A stretch of DNA of 64,000 bases from positions 7,917,001 to 7,981,000 of the forward strand of contig JAFMOC010000009.1 in the NCBI GenBank assembly GCA_019802505.1. Direction: 5' to 3'. Positions within the stretch are counted from its first letter, which is position 1. Every line of letters begins with the position of its first letter. The stretch comes from Corydoras sp. C115 (Eukaryota; Chordata; Actinopteri; Siluriformes; Callichthyidae). Shown here piece after piece: positions 52,164 to 62,373 of the stretch. Both the position numbers and the translations under genes were made by a program. The notes beneath the pieces are model-generated. The model was not told where the DNA came from and made no database searches. It worked only from the letters and a program-made list of their open reading frames with translations.

Positions 52164-52177
52164 CCATTAGATGGCGC
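52164..52177 (+). promoter_or_regulatory. CTCF-like core motif
   Basis: The plus strand reads CCATTAGATGGCGC, one base off the CTCF core CCASYAGRKGGCRS. It points away from the minus-strand motifs on the other side of nicn1. Confidence 0.5.
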
Positions 52178-52183
52178 CACAGC

Positions 52184-52620
52184 GGATCATTATAGTATAT
52201 CCTATTCTGTCCTGAGTATCCTCCTCTATCACCCCAACCACCTGACCCACATGTCCTCACTCCTCCACATGCCTGGTGGTTCCATCCTCTGCATCCTTCT
52301 ACATCTTCACATGTCCCACACACCTCAATGTCCCCTCCCTAACTCTGTCTCCAAAATGTCCTCTCCGTATCACCCCTCTACAAAACTCAGCCCTAAGCTT
52401 GTCCATCTCCATCACTCCCACTGAGAATCGCAGCATCTCCCAGCGTCCTCCGCTGTCTGTTGTTCAGAGCCACAGTCTCTGAGTTGTACATCATTGCATG
52501 TCTCACTACAGTCCTGTAAACGTTCCCTTTCACTCTGACAGAGAATCATCTAACACACAGAGCACTCCTGCAATGCCATACCATTTACACCACACTGCGT
52601 TCACTCTCTTATTCACCTCT
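52184..52620 (-). pseudogene. RTE-like LINE reverse-transcriptase C-terminal fragment
   Basis: The minus strand reads VKGNVYRTVVRHAMMY, SETVALNNRQ, then in a shifted frame MLRFSVGVMEMDKLRAEFCR and GDRVREGTLRCVGHVKM before a stop. The order (VYRTVVRPAMMYG.ETVAL, LRF..GVT..D..RNE..RG, VRE..LRW.GHV) is that of RTE-type non-LTR elements. It has at least one frameshift and one stop, so it is dead. Confidence 0.8.
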
Positions 52621-52626
52621 TCACTT

Positions 52627-52878
52627 AAATCCATTATCTTCCACTTTATCCTCTACTTGGTTTGCGCAGGGAGGGGGGGGGGGGGGGTTCCCCATGCCCA
52701 TCCAGGGGAGAACGTTTCGGGCGCCCAGGACAGGACGCCAAACTATCACTGAGCACACTCTCACTCACACACACACTCTATATGGGGCAATTTGGAGAAT
52801 TCAATTGCCCTTGATCCATGTTTTTGGACTGTGGGAGGAAAGCGGAGACCCCGGAGGAAACCCATGTAGACATGGGGG
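52627..52878 (-). repeat. Mermaid-like SINE, head-truncated
   Basis: The antisense copy runs from AAATCCATTATCTTCC to CATGTAGACATGGGG. It has a 15-base G run and lacks the GCTGGGCAGATACACC segment. Confidence 0.84.
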
Positions 52879-52918
52879 GTAACTACAAAATAGTTTTTAT
52901 AAATTTGGGTCTGGTCCA

Positions 52919-53264
52919 CAGGGCGGTATGGTGGCTTAGTATTTAGTATGTTCTCCTCTCAGTGCTAGGGATTCCCGGTTTGTATCCCAATCTGGGTGGA
53001 CTTTGCATGTTCTCCCCGTGTCCGCGTGGGTTTCCTCCGGGTTCTCCGGTTTCCTCCCCCAGTCCAAAAACATGCATCAAGGTCAATTGAGTTTTCCAAA
53101 TTGCCCCATATAGAGTGTGTGAGTGTGAGTGAGTATAGAGATAGATTGGCGTCCTGTACTGGGTGTATCTGCCCAGCGCCCGAAATGTTCTCCCTGGATG
53201 GGCATGGGGCCCCCCCCACGACCCTAGTTGAGGATAAAGTGGAAGATAATGGATGGATGGATCT
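52919..53264 (+). repeat. Mermaid-like SINE, full length, likely TSD
   Basis: The sense copy has an intact A box TGGCTTAGTA (last base changed). TCTGGTCCAC before and TCTGGTTCAC after it form a 10-bp imperfect direct repeat. Confidence 0.87.
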
Positions 53265-53685
53265 GGTTCACGTTGGGTGACTGGAGGAAGAGCCATGACA
53301 CTGTAATGAATCAGAGTAAAATCTCTTGCTCAGTGTTTGCAATACACACTATCAATCACCCCAATGTGATTATAAAGAGAATATATGTGAGCGTATGTGT
53401 TTGTGTTTTGCTGATAAGAGAACATACTGTTTTATTCATTAATATCCTGATGTAGTGTCTTAATTAGAGCTGGTGTAAGTATTTGCATGTTGCTGGCACC
53501 GAGATGCTTGAGGTCTTGTGTATGTATTCAGGACAGAGGACAGTGTCCTGTGCATGCTCCATGTCTGCAGGTCGTCCTTGGATATTTAAAACATTTAGGT
53601 TTTTATCAACGGCATCACCTCCTGCCGAAAAAAAATAAATAAATAAAAATTAAAATAAAAAAATGCCATGATGTGAGTCACTTTT
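53265..53685. other. Unique sequence
   Basis: Single-copy sequence with an AAATAAATAAATAAAAAT run near 53634. There is no gene. Confidence 0.4.
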
Positions 53686-54300
53686 CATTCAGCCGCTTCC
53701 TCTAAAACGCCTCGCTCTCGGGAGCCTCCGTCTCAATGAATAATTGATAGCTTTTTGTGTGGAAAGAAAATTTTGCATATTTATCTAGGTCATTTAGGAG
53801 CCAGCTTTTAAAGCAGAGCTCTGGACCTCAATTGGCTACTTGGCTCTGACCCAAATCTGGCTTCCTCTTTCCCTTTTTATTCGCACGTCTCGATGCCGGT
53901 GTGTTCCCATTGACAAACTGTTTTTTTTTTATTTATTTATCAGGCTGCGAAAAGGGCAGACGGTTAATGCATGTTCCAGATGTTATTACCAAGGGCTCCA
54001 TTAACAGCATTGCTGGATGAAGAATGCCCCAAAATTGCGTGTGTTTATGAGAGCATTGTGAACCGGCGTACTCGCTGCAGGGAAAAAAAAAAAGAAAAAA
54101 ATGGCCTGTAAGTGGCTCGCTCGCATTCGGTTGGCTCGGCTGATTGGAATATTGTGCGACACTGAGAAAAAAAAAATAGAAACGTGTTCCTTCCTCTCTC
54201 GACGGCAGAGGGTGGAAGTAGTTATCAAGCCGCTCATTGTCATTCGTTGGTGGATATGAAGCACTCCAAAGCAGGGGAATCATTCAGGAGTGCGAGCTGG
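53686..54300. promoter_or_regulatory. Candidate conserved non-coding element, long
   Basis: A smooth block with CAATGAATAATTGATAGCTT, TTTTGCATATTTATCTAGGT, CCATTAACAGCATTGCTGGA and TGTTATTACCAAGGGC. It is interrupted only by short A or T runs (53922, 54083, 54168). It shows no protein and no repeat, so it is one of the strongest enhancer-like stretches. Confidence 0.42.
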
Positions 54301-54423
54301 CTCAGAGGAAATGTACAGGAAACCAAAACGAGAGCGACGCGAAGCTTTTAAAGCGCCTCAGCATTACACACCAGACGTGGGCTGGCCGTTAAAGTCCTAA
54401 TACATCAATAAACATGTCTAATT
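54301..54423. other. Unique sequence
   Basis: A short flank ending in CTAATT, which recurs between the next two SINE copies. Confidence 0.4.
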
Positions 54424-54756
54424 AGGGCGGCGCGGTGGCTTAGTGGTTGGCAAGTTTTCCTCTCAGCGCTGGGGATTCCAGGTTTGAATCCCAATCTGGG
54501 TGGAGTTTGCATGTCCTCCCCGTGTCCGTGTCTCCCGCAGACCAAAAACATAAATCATGTCAATTGAGTTCTCCAAATTGCCCCATATAGAATGTGTCTG
54601 CGTGAGTGAGTGTGTGTCCAGTGATAGATTGGCGCCCTGTCCTGGGTGTATCTGCCCAGCGCCCGAAATGCTCTCCCCTGGATGGGCATGGGGAACCCCC
54701 CCCGCAACCCTAGTAGAGGATCAAGGGGAAGATAATGGATGGATGGATGGATGGAC
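54424..54756 (+). repeat. Mermaid-like SINE
   Basis: The sense copy has A box TGGCTTAGTGG and a changed B box (GGTTTGAATCC). The CCTCCGGGTTCTCCGGTTTC segment is deleted. The tail is (GGAT)n. Confidence 0.86.
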
Positions 54757-54763
54757 TAATTAG

Positions 54764-54953
54764 GGCAGCACGGTGGGTTAGTGGTCGGTATGTTCTCCTC
54801 TCAGCGCTGGTGATTCCAGGTTCGAATATCAATCTGGGTGGAGTTTCCATGTTCTCCCTGTGTCCACGTGGATTTCTTCGGGGCTCTCCGGTTTACTCCC
54901 ACAGTCCAAAAAACATGGATCAAGGTGAACTGAACTCTCCAAATTGCCCCATA

Positions 54954-54988
<35 letters not shown>

Positions 54989-55086
54989 TGTGTGTCCAGT
55001 GATAGATTGGCGCCCTGTCCTGGTGTATCTGCCCAGCGCCCGAAACGTTCTCTCCTGGATAGGCATGGGGAACCCCCCCCCCCCCC
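54764..55086 (+). repeat. Mermaid-like SINE, tail lost
   Basis: The sense copy placed directly behind the previous one after CTAATT. It has a (GT)13 expansion at 54957-54984 and a run of about 15 C, after which it continues into (CA)n. Confidence 0.86.
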
Positions 55087-56010
55087 ACACACACACACAC
55101 ACTCTATTTACATTTCCAATTCTATAAAAATTAAATTATGGAACTTTGTCTTGCAACTTAAATTCTACGACTTTTGTCTGCTGTTTTTTGAAAGTGCTAT
55201 TTCATTCTATTCCTTTTTATTTACTTTTTAATTTTTTTTATTTAGTTTATTCCTAAACTGTGGCACTGTTGGGATTGCTGCACAATTTCGCTGTAAAAAA
55301 GAAAGCTTATCTCAATCTCAATCTGATCACAGACCTCATTATTAAAAAATAGAAGTCTTATAAAGCAGGTCACATGGTCACAAGATCTAAATTCTGGAAC
55401 TTTTTCTGGTTTCGGAGGTTCTTCAGGTGGTTCCAAACTTGCTGAAATGCTAAACGCTAAAAATGGGCTGGCTGAAAACGGTTGAGACGGTTTAAGGAAA
55501 ATAAGAACGAGTGTAAAGGAATGGTGGAGGATTTCCACCGTGGACGTGTGCTGTAACCCAAACTGCAGTCACACCTTCCGTACCTGCATCACGCTCTTTA
55601 TTTCATCAGCTGCGCTCTGATATTCCATGTCGTCCTGAAGATAAACCCGTCCAGCCCCAGAGATGCTCTGACATTTTATAACCTGACCTTTATGAAGACA
55701 CGGGACTTTTCCTTTTTTTCTTTTTTCTTTCCTGACAAACATTTGTCAACGCTACAAGCGCAGCATTTGTCTCTTGCAGACTCGCTGAGTTCGGCGGCTG
55801 TCAGGTGACAAAAACACGGCGAAATGCACCGACCGTGTTATCACAAAGCCAGGCCTAATTCACTCGACCGAACCGTACAGGTCCAACATATCGATTCATA
55901 AGCCAGCTTTGTGAAAAAGACCAGCATGGCTCGCACTCTACGAGCTGCACGGCATTCTAAACCCGTGTCCTGAAATAAACTCTGACTTCACATTAATTCT
56001 GTAAAGACTT
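55087..56010. other. Unique sequence, possible LINE 3-prime scrap
   Basis: 55230-55330 (GGCACTGTTGGGATTGCTGC, CACAATTTCGCTGTAAAAAA) resembles LINE 3-prime ends. The remainder is single copy with no gene. Confidence 0.4.
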
Positions 56011-56341
56011 CCATCCATCCATTATCTTCTGCTTTATCCTCTACTAGGGTCGCGGGGGGGGTTGGGCTTTCTCCATGCCCATCCAGGGGAGAACGTTTCG
56101 GGCGCTGGGCAGATACACCCAGGACAGGGGGGCCAATCTATCACTGGACACACTCTATATGGGGCAATTTGGAGAATTCAATTGACCTTGATCCATGTTT
56201 TTGGGAGAAAACCGGAGAATCTGGAGAACACCCACATGGACATGGGGAGAACATGGAAACTCCACCCAGATGGGGATTCGAACCGGGAATTCCCAGCACT
56301 GAGAGGAGAACATGCCAACCACTAAGCCACCGTGCCGCCCC
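56011..56341 (-). repeat. Mermaid-like SINE with small deletions
   Basis: The antisense copy runs from an (ATCC)n tail to CACCGTGCCGCCCCC. The GACTGTGGGAGG segment is shortened. Confidence 0.86.
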
Positions 56342-56354
56342 CGTAATGACTTCT

Positions 56355-56755
56355 TCCTCATTAATATTCATCCATCCATTATCTTCTGCTTTATTCTCTA
56401 CTAGGGTCACGGGGGGAGGGGGGGGGGTTCCCCATGCCTACACGGGGGCAAAATTTTGGGCGCTGGACAGATACACCAGGACAGGACCAGGACAGGACGC
56501 CAATCTATCACTGGACACACTCACTCACTCACACACACACACACACACTCTATATGGGGCAATTTGGAGAACTAAATTGACTTGATCCATGTTTTTTGGA
56601 CCGTGGGAGGAAACCGGAGAACCCGGAGGAAACCCACGCGGACACGGGGAGAACATGGGAACTCAACCCAGATTGGGATTCGAACCGGGAACCCCCAGCG
56701 CTGAGGTGAGAACATGCTAAACCACTAAGCCACCTTCGTCCTCATTAATATTCAT
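56355..56755. repeat. 17-bp target site duplication around a SINE
   Basis: TCCTCATTAATATTCAT occurs at 56355-56371 and 56739-56755, flanking the copy at 56372. Confidence 0.9.
56372..56734 (-). repeat. Mermaid-like SINE, full length with TSD
   Basis: The antisense copy is bounded by a perfect 17-bp direct repeat. ACACCAGGACAGG is locally duplicated near 56470-56500, and the GT-complement is expanded to (CA)9. The outer head end after AAGCCACC is missing. Confidence 0.9.
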
Positions 56756-57304
56756 ATCTATTATTGTCTTTTGATCATGGGTGATGGAGCTTTCAGGCCT
56801 GGACCGTCCTGTTCGTCGGTCTGTGTGGAAACCTAATCTTCTCTTATATTCTTTCCGGCGTTAAGCCCTGCATGTTCCATGGTCTCAGATACCATCCATC
56901 ATTTCAATTATGACCATTATGCCGGCATTATTTCCTCGATCCGGCGCGTCTGGCCGTTCTGATAATGCAGTAGAGTGTCGCAGGAATCAGCTGGCTGGCT
57001 TTTTTTAGCCACGAGGATGAACTGACATCGGTGAGATAGGAGGGCTGGATGCCGGGAGGACGGCACGCTGGTTTGATATCTGTCACCTGCCCACAACACA
57101 CCAATAAATCTCAATAGAAAAAAAGAAAAAAAAAAAAAAACACCGGGTTTGGAGAAATTGCGCGGCGTTCCGGATTATGATTGATACATTTTGCTGGATG
57201 CTTCCCAAAAAAAGAGAACGCTCGCAGAAAGTAGAGAACCGGCGACATCATGAGCACTTATCTGCAGCGTTCAAATTAAATAAAATTAAATCATCTCTGA
57301 TACG
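56756..57304. other. Unique sequence, partly enhancer-like
   Basis: 56880-57110 is smooth single-copy sequence (CATCATTTCAATTATGACCA). There is an A run at 57126-57140. No gene was recognised. Confidence 0.35.
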
Positions 57305-57630
57305 TATTGGGTGGCTTAGTGGTTGGCATGTTCTCCTTTCAGCGCTAGGGATTCCCGTTTCGAATCCCAATCTGGGTGGAGTTACCATGTGCTCCCTGTG
57401 TTCACATGGGCTTCCTCCGGGTTCTCCGGTTTCCTCCCACAGCCCATTAAATTCTCGAAATTGCCCCATATAGAGTATGTATGTGTGAGTGAGTGTGTCC
57501 AGTGATTGATTGCCCTCCTGTCCTGGGTGTATCTGCCCAGCGCCCGAAACGTTCTCCCCTGGATGGGCATGGGGAAGCCCCCCCACACCCCTTATATAGA
57601 ATAAAGCGGAAGATAATGGATGGATGTTAT
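57305..57630 (+). repeat. Mermaid-like SINE
   Basis: The sense copy has A box GTGGCTTAGTGG and a B box changed to GTTTCGAATCC. The CCAAAAACATGGATCAAGG segment is deleted. The GGATGGATG tail is present. Confidence 0.85.
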
Positions 57631-57651
57631 ATTATTAACAATATTAACAAT

Positions 57652-57878
57652 AAGGGAGGCACTGTGGTTAGCATGATCTCCTCTCATGTTCTCCATGTGT
57701 CCACGTGGGTTCCCTCCAGGTTCTCCGGTTTCCACCCACAGTCCAAAAACATGGATTCAGGGTAAATTGTTCCAATCTAAATTGCCCCTGTGTGTGTGAT
57801 GTGGCCCAGTGTTCCAACCCCACCCTGCCCCTCCGGGACCATGGCATAGGATTAAGCTGATGATAATGGATGGATGGA
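57652..57878 (+). repeat. Diverged Mermaid-like copy
   Basis: The sense copy has a different 3-prime part (GGCCCAGTGTTCCAACCCCA, CTCCGGGACCATGGCATAGG) but the same TGATAATGGATGGATGG tail. It probably represents an older subfamily. Confidence 0.65.
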
Positions 57879-57935
57879 GTTCAGCAGTCAGCATGTGTTC
57901 ATAAGTTAGTTATACGATGTTATGCGAAGCCAGAG

Positions 57936-58078
57936 AACCTACTAAAAACCCACGCAGGCACAGGGAGGACATGCAGACCCCACCCAGAAAAGACCTGTGT
58001 TTACTCCACCTGGGAATCAGACCCAGAACACTTTTGCATTGAGGTAAAGACACTCACCTCTGCACCACCATGTGACCC
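57936..58078 (-). repeat. Strongly diverged Mermaid-related fragment
   Basis: The antisense head side (AAAACCCACGCAGGCACAGG, ACATGCAGACCCCACCCAGA, CACCATGTGACCC). It is similar in age to the fragment at 36.4 kb. Confidence 0.55.
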
Positions 58079-58683
58079 TCGGACTTTAATGAGTCTAATA
58101 AACTGATTTTCACGTGGTTTTTGGTTCCAGCCAAATTGTTGATGGTTTGGCAGTAAAACCTCCATATTCAGCAGTGTCCATATTTAATATGATTATGTAA
58201 TGGTGGTGTTTAGTACTGTTACTATACTTCACGACGCTATACTATACTGTTATTGTAACTATTTTGAATGTCTGTGGGAGCGTTACTGAAAAGCAAGTGT
58301 GAAGAAGCCAAAGGAATATCCTGTACATCTTATTAAAACACTGCGATGTATGAATATTTATGACTATGCAGATTAAAAACACCTCCATGCTCTCCTGCCA
58401 CTCCTAATCATCAAGTGTCTAGCAAGCTGCTAATAAGCAACGTTCATTTGGATAAATCAGGGCTTTTTGACTCTTAATTAAATGCAACAGTGAGTTTATT
58501 TAGCGTTTGCGAAGCCGATGAAACGCATTGCAGATGTGAACGGATTCCACGTGGTTTGACCCGAAAAAGCTGAAAAGCACCAGAGTTTTATGTTTATATT
58601 ACATATTTACTTTATCATTTAAGCTTATCGGCTTTATGAGCTGTAATTGCTGTAAACATGATGTCATCACTATAAACACACAC
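58079..58683. other. Unique sequence
   Basis: Single-copy sequence. CTCCTAATCATCAAGTGTCT and GACTCTTAATTAAATGC have homeodomain-like words. No gene was recognised. Confidence 0.38.
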
Positions 58684-58958
58684 GTGGCTTAGTGTTTAGC
58701 ATATTGTACTCTCAGCGCTGGGGATTCCCGGTTCGAATCCCAATCTGGGTGGAGTTTCCATGTTCTCCCCGTGTGTTTCCTCCGGGTTCTCCGGTTTCCT
58801 CCCACAGTCCAAAAACATGGATCAAGTCAATTGAATTCTCCAAATTGCCCCATATAGAGTGTGTCTGTGTGATTGAGTGTGTGTCCAGCGATAGATTGCC
58901 ATCCTGTCCTGGGTGTATCTGCCCAGTGCCTAAAACGTTCTCCCCTGGATGGGCATGG

Positions 58959-58962
<4 letters not shown>
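58684..58962 (+). repeat. Mermaid-like SINE, tail replaced by (TA)n
   Basis: The sense copy has a B box GGTTCGAATCC. It stops at GGATGGGCATGGGGC and continues as a long TA tract. Confidence 0.86.

Positions 58963-59042
<80 letters not shown>
58963..59042. repeat. (TA)n microsatellite, about 40 units
   Basis: A pure TA tract of about 80 bp in place of the SINE tail. Confidence 0.95.
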
Positions 59043-59046
<4 letters not shown>

Positions 59047-59150
59047 TCAAACCTATTTTGAGATTTTTAACTTATCTATAACGCTTCAACAATATTTACT
59101 GGCTTAAATGGACCCATTAAAGTTTATATCAGCCCTCGATGAAATAAATA
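59043..59150. other. Unique sequence
   Basis: A short single-copy flank. Confidence 0.4.
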
Positions 59151-59610
59151 AGAAGTACTTCAGGTCAGATCAGTTGGAATGCTGCTGCATGAAGACGGCC
59201 CCTCTGAATGGACCAGAGATTTTCATATACAGTGTTGGCAGCAACCTACTCATCTTCACTTGGTTTTGCATTCAGTCCTAGTCACCTCTTTCAATGCACA
59301 TCATTTCAGGCCCGGAATGCGGAGGCACAGCAATTTCTGCCTTATTCTGAATCGAATCAGCGGGAGCCGGGGCTTCTCGGGACCAAGACGACACGGCGGC
59401 GGGAAAACTGATTATAAGGAGACCTGGGAATTGTTTTTTTTTTTTTTTTTTTTTTTTTTTGGAGTCCCTTGGGTTATTATTTTGTTTTGTTCTCCAGAGC
59501 CTTGCGAGGGCTATAAGTCGGTCCTGAATAGAGTGAGTGGGCTCCGAGACTGTCAGCTTGCCCGCCACAACGAAGAGCATGCTTTTGTGCCACAATGATC
59601 GTCTGTCTTC
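59151..59610. promoter_or_regulatory. Candidate conserved non-coding element
   Basis: Smooth single-copy sequence on both sides of a 29-base poly-T run at 59434-59460. Words such as TTTCAATGCACATCATTTCA and CATTCAGTCCTAGTCACC show mixed, non-repetitive composition. The open frames here are long (139 codons plus, 105 minus), but they cross the poly-T and match no protein I know. Confidence 0.35.
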
Positions 59611-60690
59611 ACGTTTTCTAAGGAGCTCTATTTAGACTGCAGTCCTGCCCTGCTAGGTGCCAATCCTCCTCATGGGGGAGCTGTGTTATTGAAAAACAAC
59701 CAGCTATGCCTCCTCATCTCCTGTCTTATGTTTGCAGAAGCTGCATGTAAATTCAGTGTTTGTTTCAGGCTCGTGAGGCAAATGTGCATTCGCAGGCTTT
59801 TTGTGTCAAAAAAATAAAAATAAAATACAAGATGTTATTGTATTTAAAATATTAAAAAAAATCAAGAAATACAGTAAAGCCTATCCCACCTTCCAAGTGC
59901 CAGATGTATGTGGACAGCCCTCAGTATCAGTCTGTATGTAATCTCCATATTTTACACATCAGTAGAAAAATGGGGCATGTGTTCGGTTGGTTGCTGCCTG
60001 TTTTTCTTTTTTTTTTTTTTGACTATTTTCCCTCAGTCTCTGCCAGAACGAGTTGCTCCGGTCTTTATGTAGGCCATGACAGGACTGCGGAGTGTTAAAA
60101 AGTGTATTAAAACAGCCTCTTAAAGAAACATCTGCTCAGGAGTACAGCAGAAACAATGGAGCATGATGTAGTTCCAACATATTCTAACATAAGGTGTAGT
60201 GCGTGATTTCCATCATCACGTACGTACGTCAGGACTGACTGCATGCAAAATGATATTTATCCATACAAACACAGTGATCAGTTATTTTACGCTGAATAAC
60301 TCTCTTTTTTTAATTAACTACCCAACAAAACCGTATTCCCCCGGCGTGCTGCTGTGATGATGAAATTATTATGTATTAAATCATAATTAAAATGAGGTTA
60401 AAAACCCAAATGCATTTCCAAACACATGCATCAGGCGTTTTTCCTGTACGTCCGGTTTACTAATTAAACATTGAAATGTGCGGAAGTGTGTTTTTCCCTA
60501 ATTAATTGTGTTAAATCGTTAAAAGAGTTAAGACTGAAATTAAACACGGATGATGAAATTGTAAGATTTATACCGAAGGTCTCAGGTCTGCTGAATCCTC
60601 GGGCTTAATTGATCGGAACAGGTCGATTCTGACATCATTACACGTTTGAGCCTTGACAGAGGGAGGGTTCTGACAAGCACCAGCTTTATA
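59611..60690. other. Unique sequence
   Basis: About 1 kb of single-copy, AT-rich DNA with ATTAATTGTG/TAATTAACTA words between 60300 and 60540 and a T run at 60006-60020. Possible regulatory DNA. There is no gene. Confidence 0.35.
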
Positions 60691-61069
60691 AATAGCTCGG
60701 ATAAATCACAAATGAGTTAATGCACACGTTATCGTTCACTCTGATGGTGGCGTACTGCGTTCTCTTCTGTGGTTTGTTACCTGCATCGAACAGCACGGTG
60801 TACCTCACTCCAGCATGGTCAGGGCTGCTGCCATGTGACTGTCGAGGAGGTGCAATGCCAAAGCAAACAGTCCTGTTAAATATGGATGACAGGAGGCCAC
60901 GAGGGACATTTAAGGTGAAAAGTTCTGTGCGCTGCTCTCTCTTCATTTAAAAATGATGCGATGGGCGGCTGGGGGTGAAAAAGGCATATGAGGGGTATGA
61001 GGTATCAGCCATGAGTCTCATCATCACTGACAGAGACTCATAAAGTCTCATAAAATATAGTTATTTTAC
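60691..61069. other. Unique sequence
   Basis: Overlapping open frames of about 76-86 codons at 60686-60950 on both strands are unassigned. Nothing supports a gene. Confidence 0.35.
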
Positions 61070-61376
61070 ATTCATTCATCCATTTTCCTCTACTAGGGTC
61101 ACAGGGGGTTCCTCATGCCCATCCAGGGGAGAACGTTTCGGGCGCTGGGCAGATACACCCAGGACAGGGCGCCAATCTATCACTGGACACACTGACTCAC
61201 ACAGACACACTCTATATGGGGCAATTTGGAGAATTGATCTTGATCCATGTTTTTGGACTGCGGGAGGAAACCGGAGAACCCAGAGGAAACCCACGCGGAC
61301 ACGGGGAGAACATGCAAACGCCACCCAGATTGGAATTTAAACCGGGAAGTCCTAGTGCTAACCACTAAGCCATTTA
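61070..61376 (-). repeat. Mermaid-like SINE, head slightly truncated
   Basis: The antisense copy with a CATTCATTCATCC tail ends AACCACTAAGCC. TTTTACAT before and ATTTACAT after it hint at a 7-8 bp target duplication. Confidence 0.86.
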
Positions 61377-62015
61377 CATGATTTTTATTATTATTATTAT
61401 TTTTTATTTTTTTAATGATAATAATTAAAACATAGTTGATCATTTACTGCTTTCCTTCGTTTAATTAATTTATTCTAATAATAAATACAACATCTCTATC
61501 TACATTTCATCAACACACACTTCCTTCACACAGCTACGTTTACCAACCTGGAAGTCTGCTGGGCAATTAAATCGTCACCCTGTAGAACCCGGGGAAATGG
61601 AGTTCTCTAGATCTGAGGCCTGAAACAAGAAGGATGGAGTCGAATATGCTCAAGCGCCTCATGTGGATAATGAGGGTATTGCATTCCCTCCTTAAATAAA
61701 GTGTAAGATATAATTAGATTTTTTTGGGGGAAAAAAAAAAAATAATAAAAAATAAAAAATGTTGCAGCTACTGTAGAACATTTTATAGAGTATTTAGCAT
61801 GTTGAACTTGTTTTGCTGCAAAATTCTGAAGGACATGGATGTTTTCATTGATTCACACTGTATAGCATTGAACGTTTAAGTTCTGTTCACGTTTCTTGGG
61901 CGTTGTAACCAAACATATAAATATATAATAAATACAATGTATTTAAAGCTTTATAATGGATTTCATTAGATTGTATAGAGTAGGGTTCTGTATTACAACA
62001 CTCCCATACTGTTAC
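61377..62015. other. Unique AT-rich sequence
   Basis: It contains (TTA)n at 61384-61405 and A-rich runs at 61731-61760. There is no gene. Confidence 0.42.
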
Positions 62016-62373
62016 TGTTATTATATATTCATTCATTCATTCATTCATTCATTATCTTCCGCTTTATCCTCTATTAGGGTCACGAGGGGGTTCCCCATGC
62101 CCATCCAGGGGAGAACGTTTCGGGCGCTGGGCAAATACACCCAGGACAGGGCACCAATCCATCGCTGGGCACACACTCACTCACACAGACACACTCTATA
62201 TGGGGCAATTTGGAGAATTCACTTGACTTGATCCATGTTTTTGGACTGAGGGAGGAAGAACCCGGAGGAAACCCACGCGGACACGGAGAGAACATGCAAA
62301 CGCCACCCAGATTGGAATTCGAAAGGCAAACGTGCTAACCACTAAGCCACAGTGTCGCCTTGTTATTATATAT
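62016..62373. repeat. 13-bp target site duplication around a SINE
   Basis: TGTTATTATATAT occurs at 62016-62028 and 62361-62373, exactly flanking the copy. Confidence 0.9.
62029..62360 (-). repeat. Mermaid-like SINE, full length with TSD
   Basis: The antisense copy has an (ATTC)n tail of about seven units at 62029-62053 and ends CCACAGTGTCGCC. It carries a small deletion in the B-box region (GGAATTCGAAAGGCAAACG). Confidence 0.91.

Noticed and set aside
183..62360. Dozens of open frames of 60-190 codons with phrases such as GENVSGAGQIHPGQD, SIWGNLENSIDLDPCFW or WVSSGFSGFLPQSK
   Set aside because: They all lie in Mermaid-like SINE copies and are translations of the same non-coding repeat in different frames. 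They show no selection as proteins.
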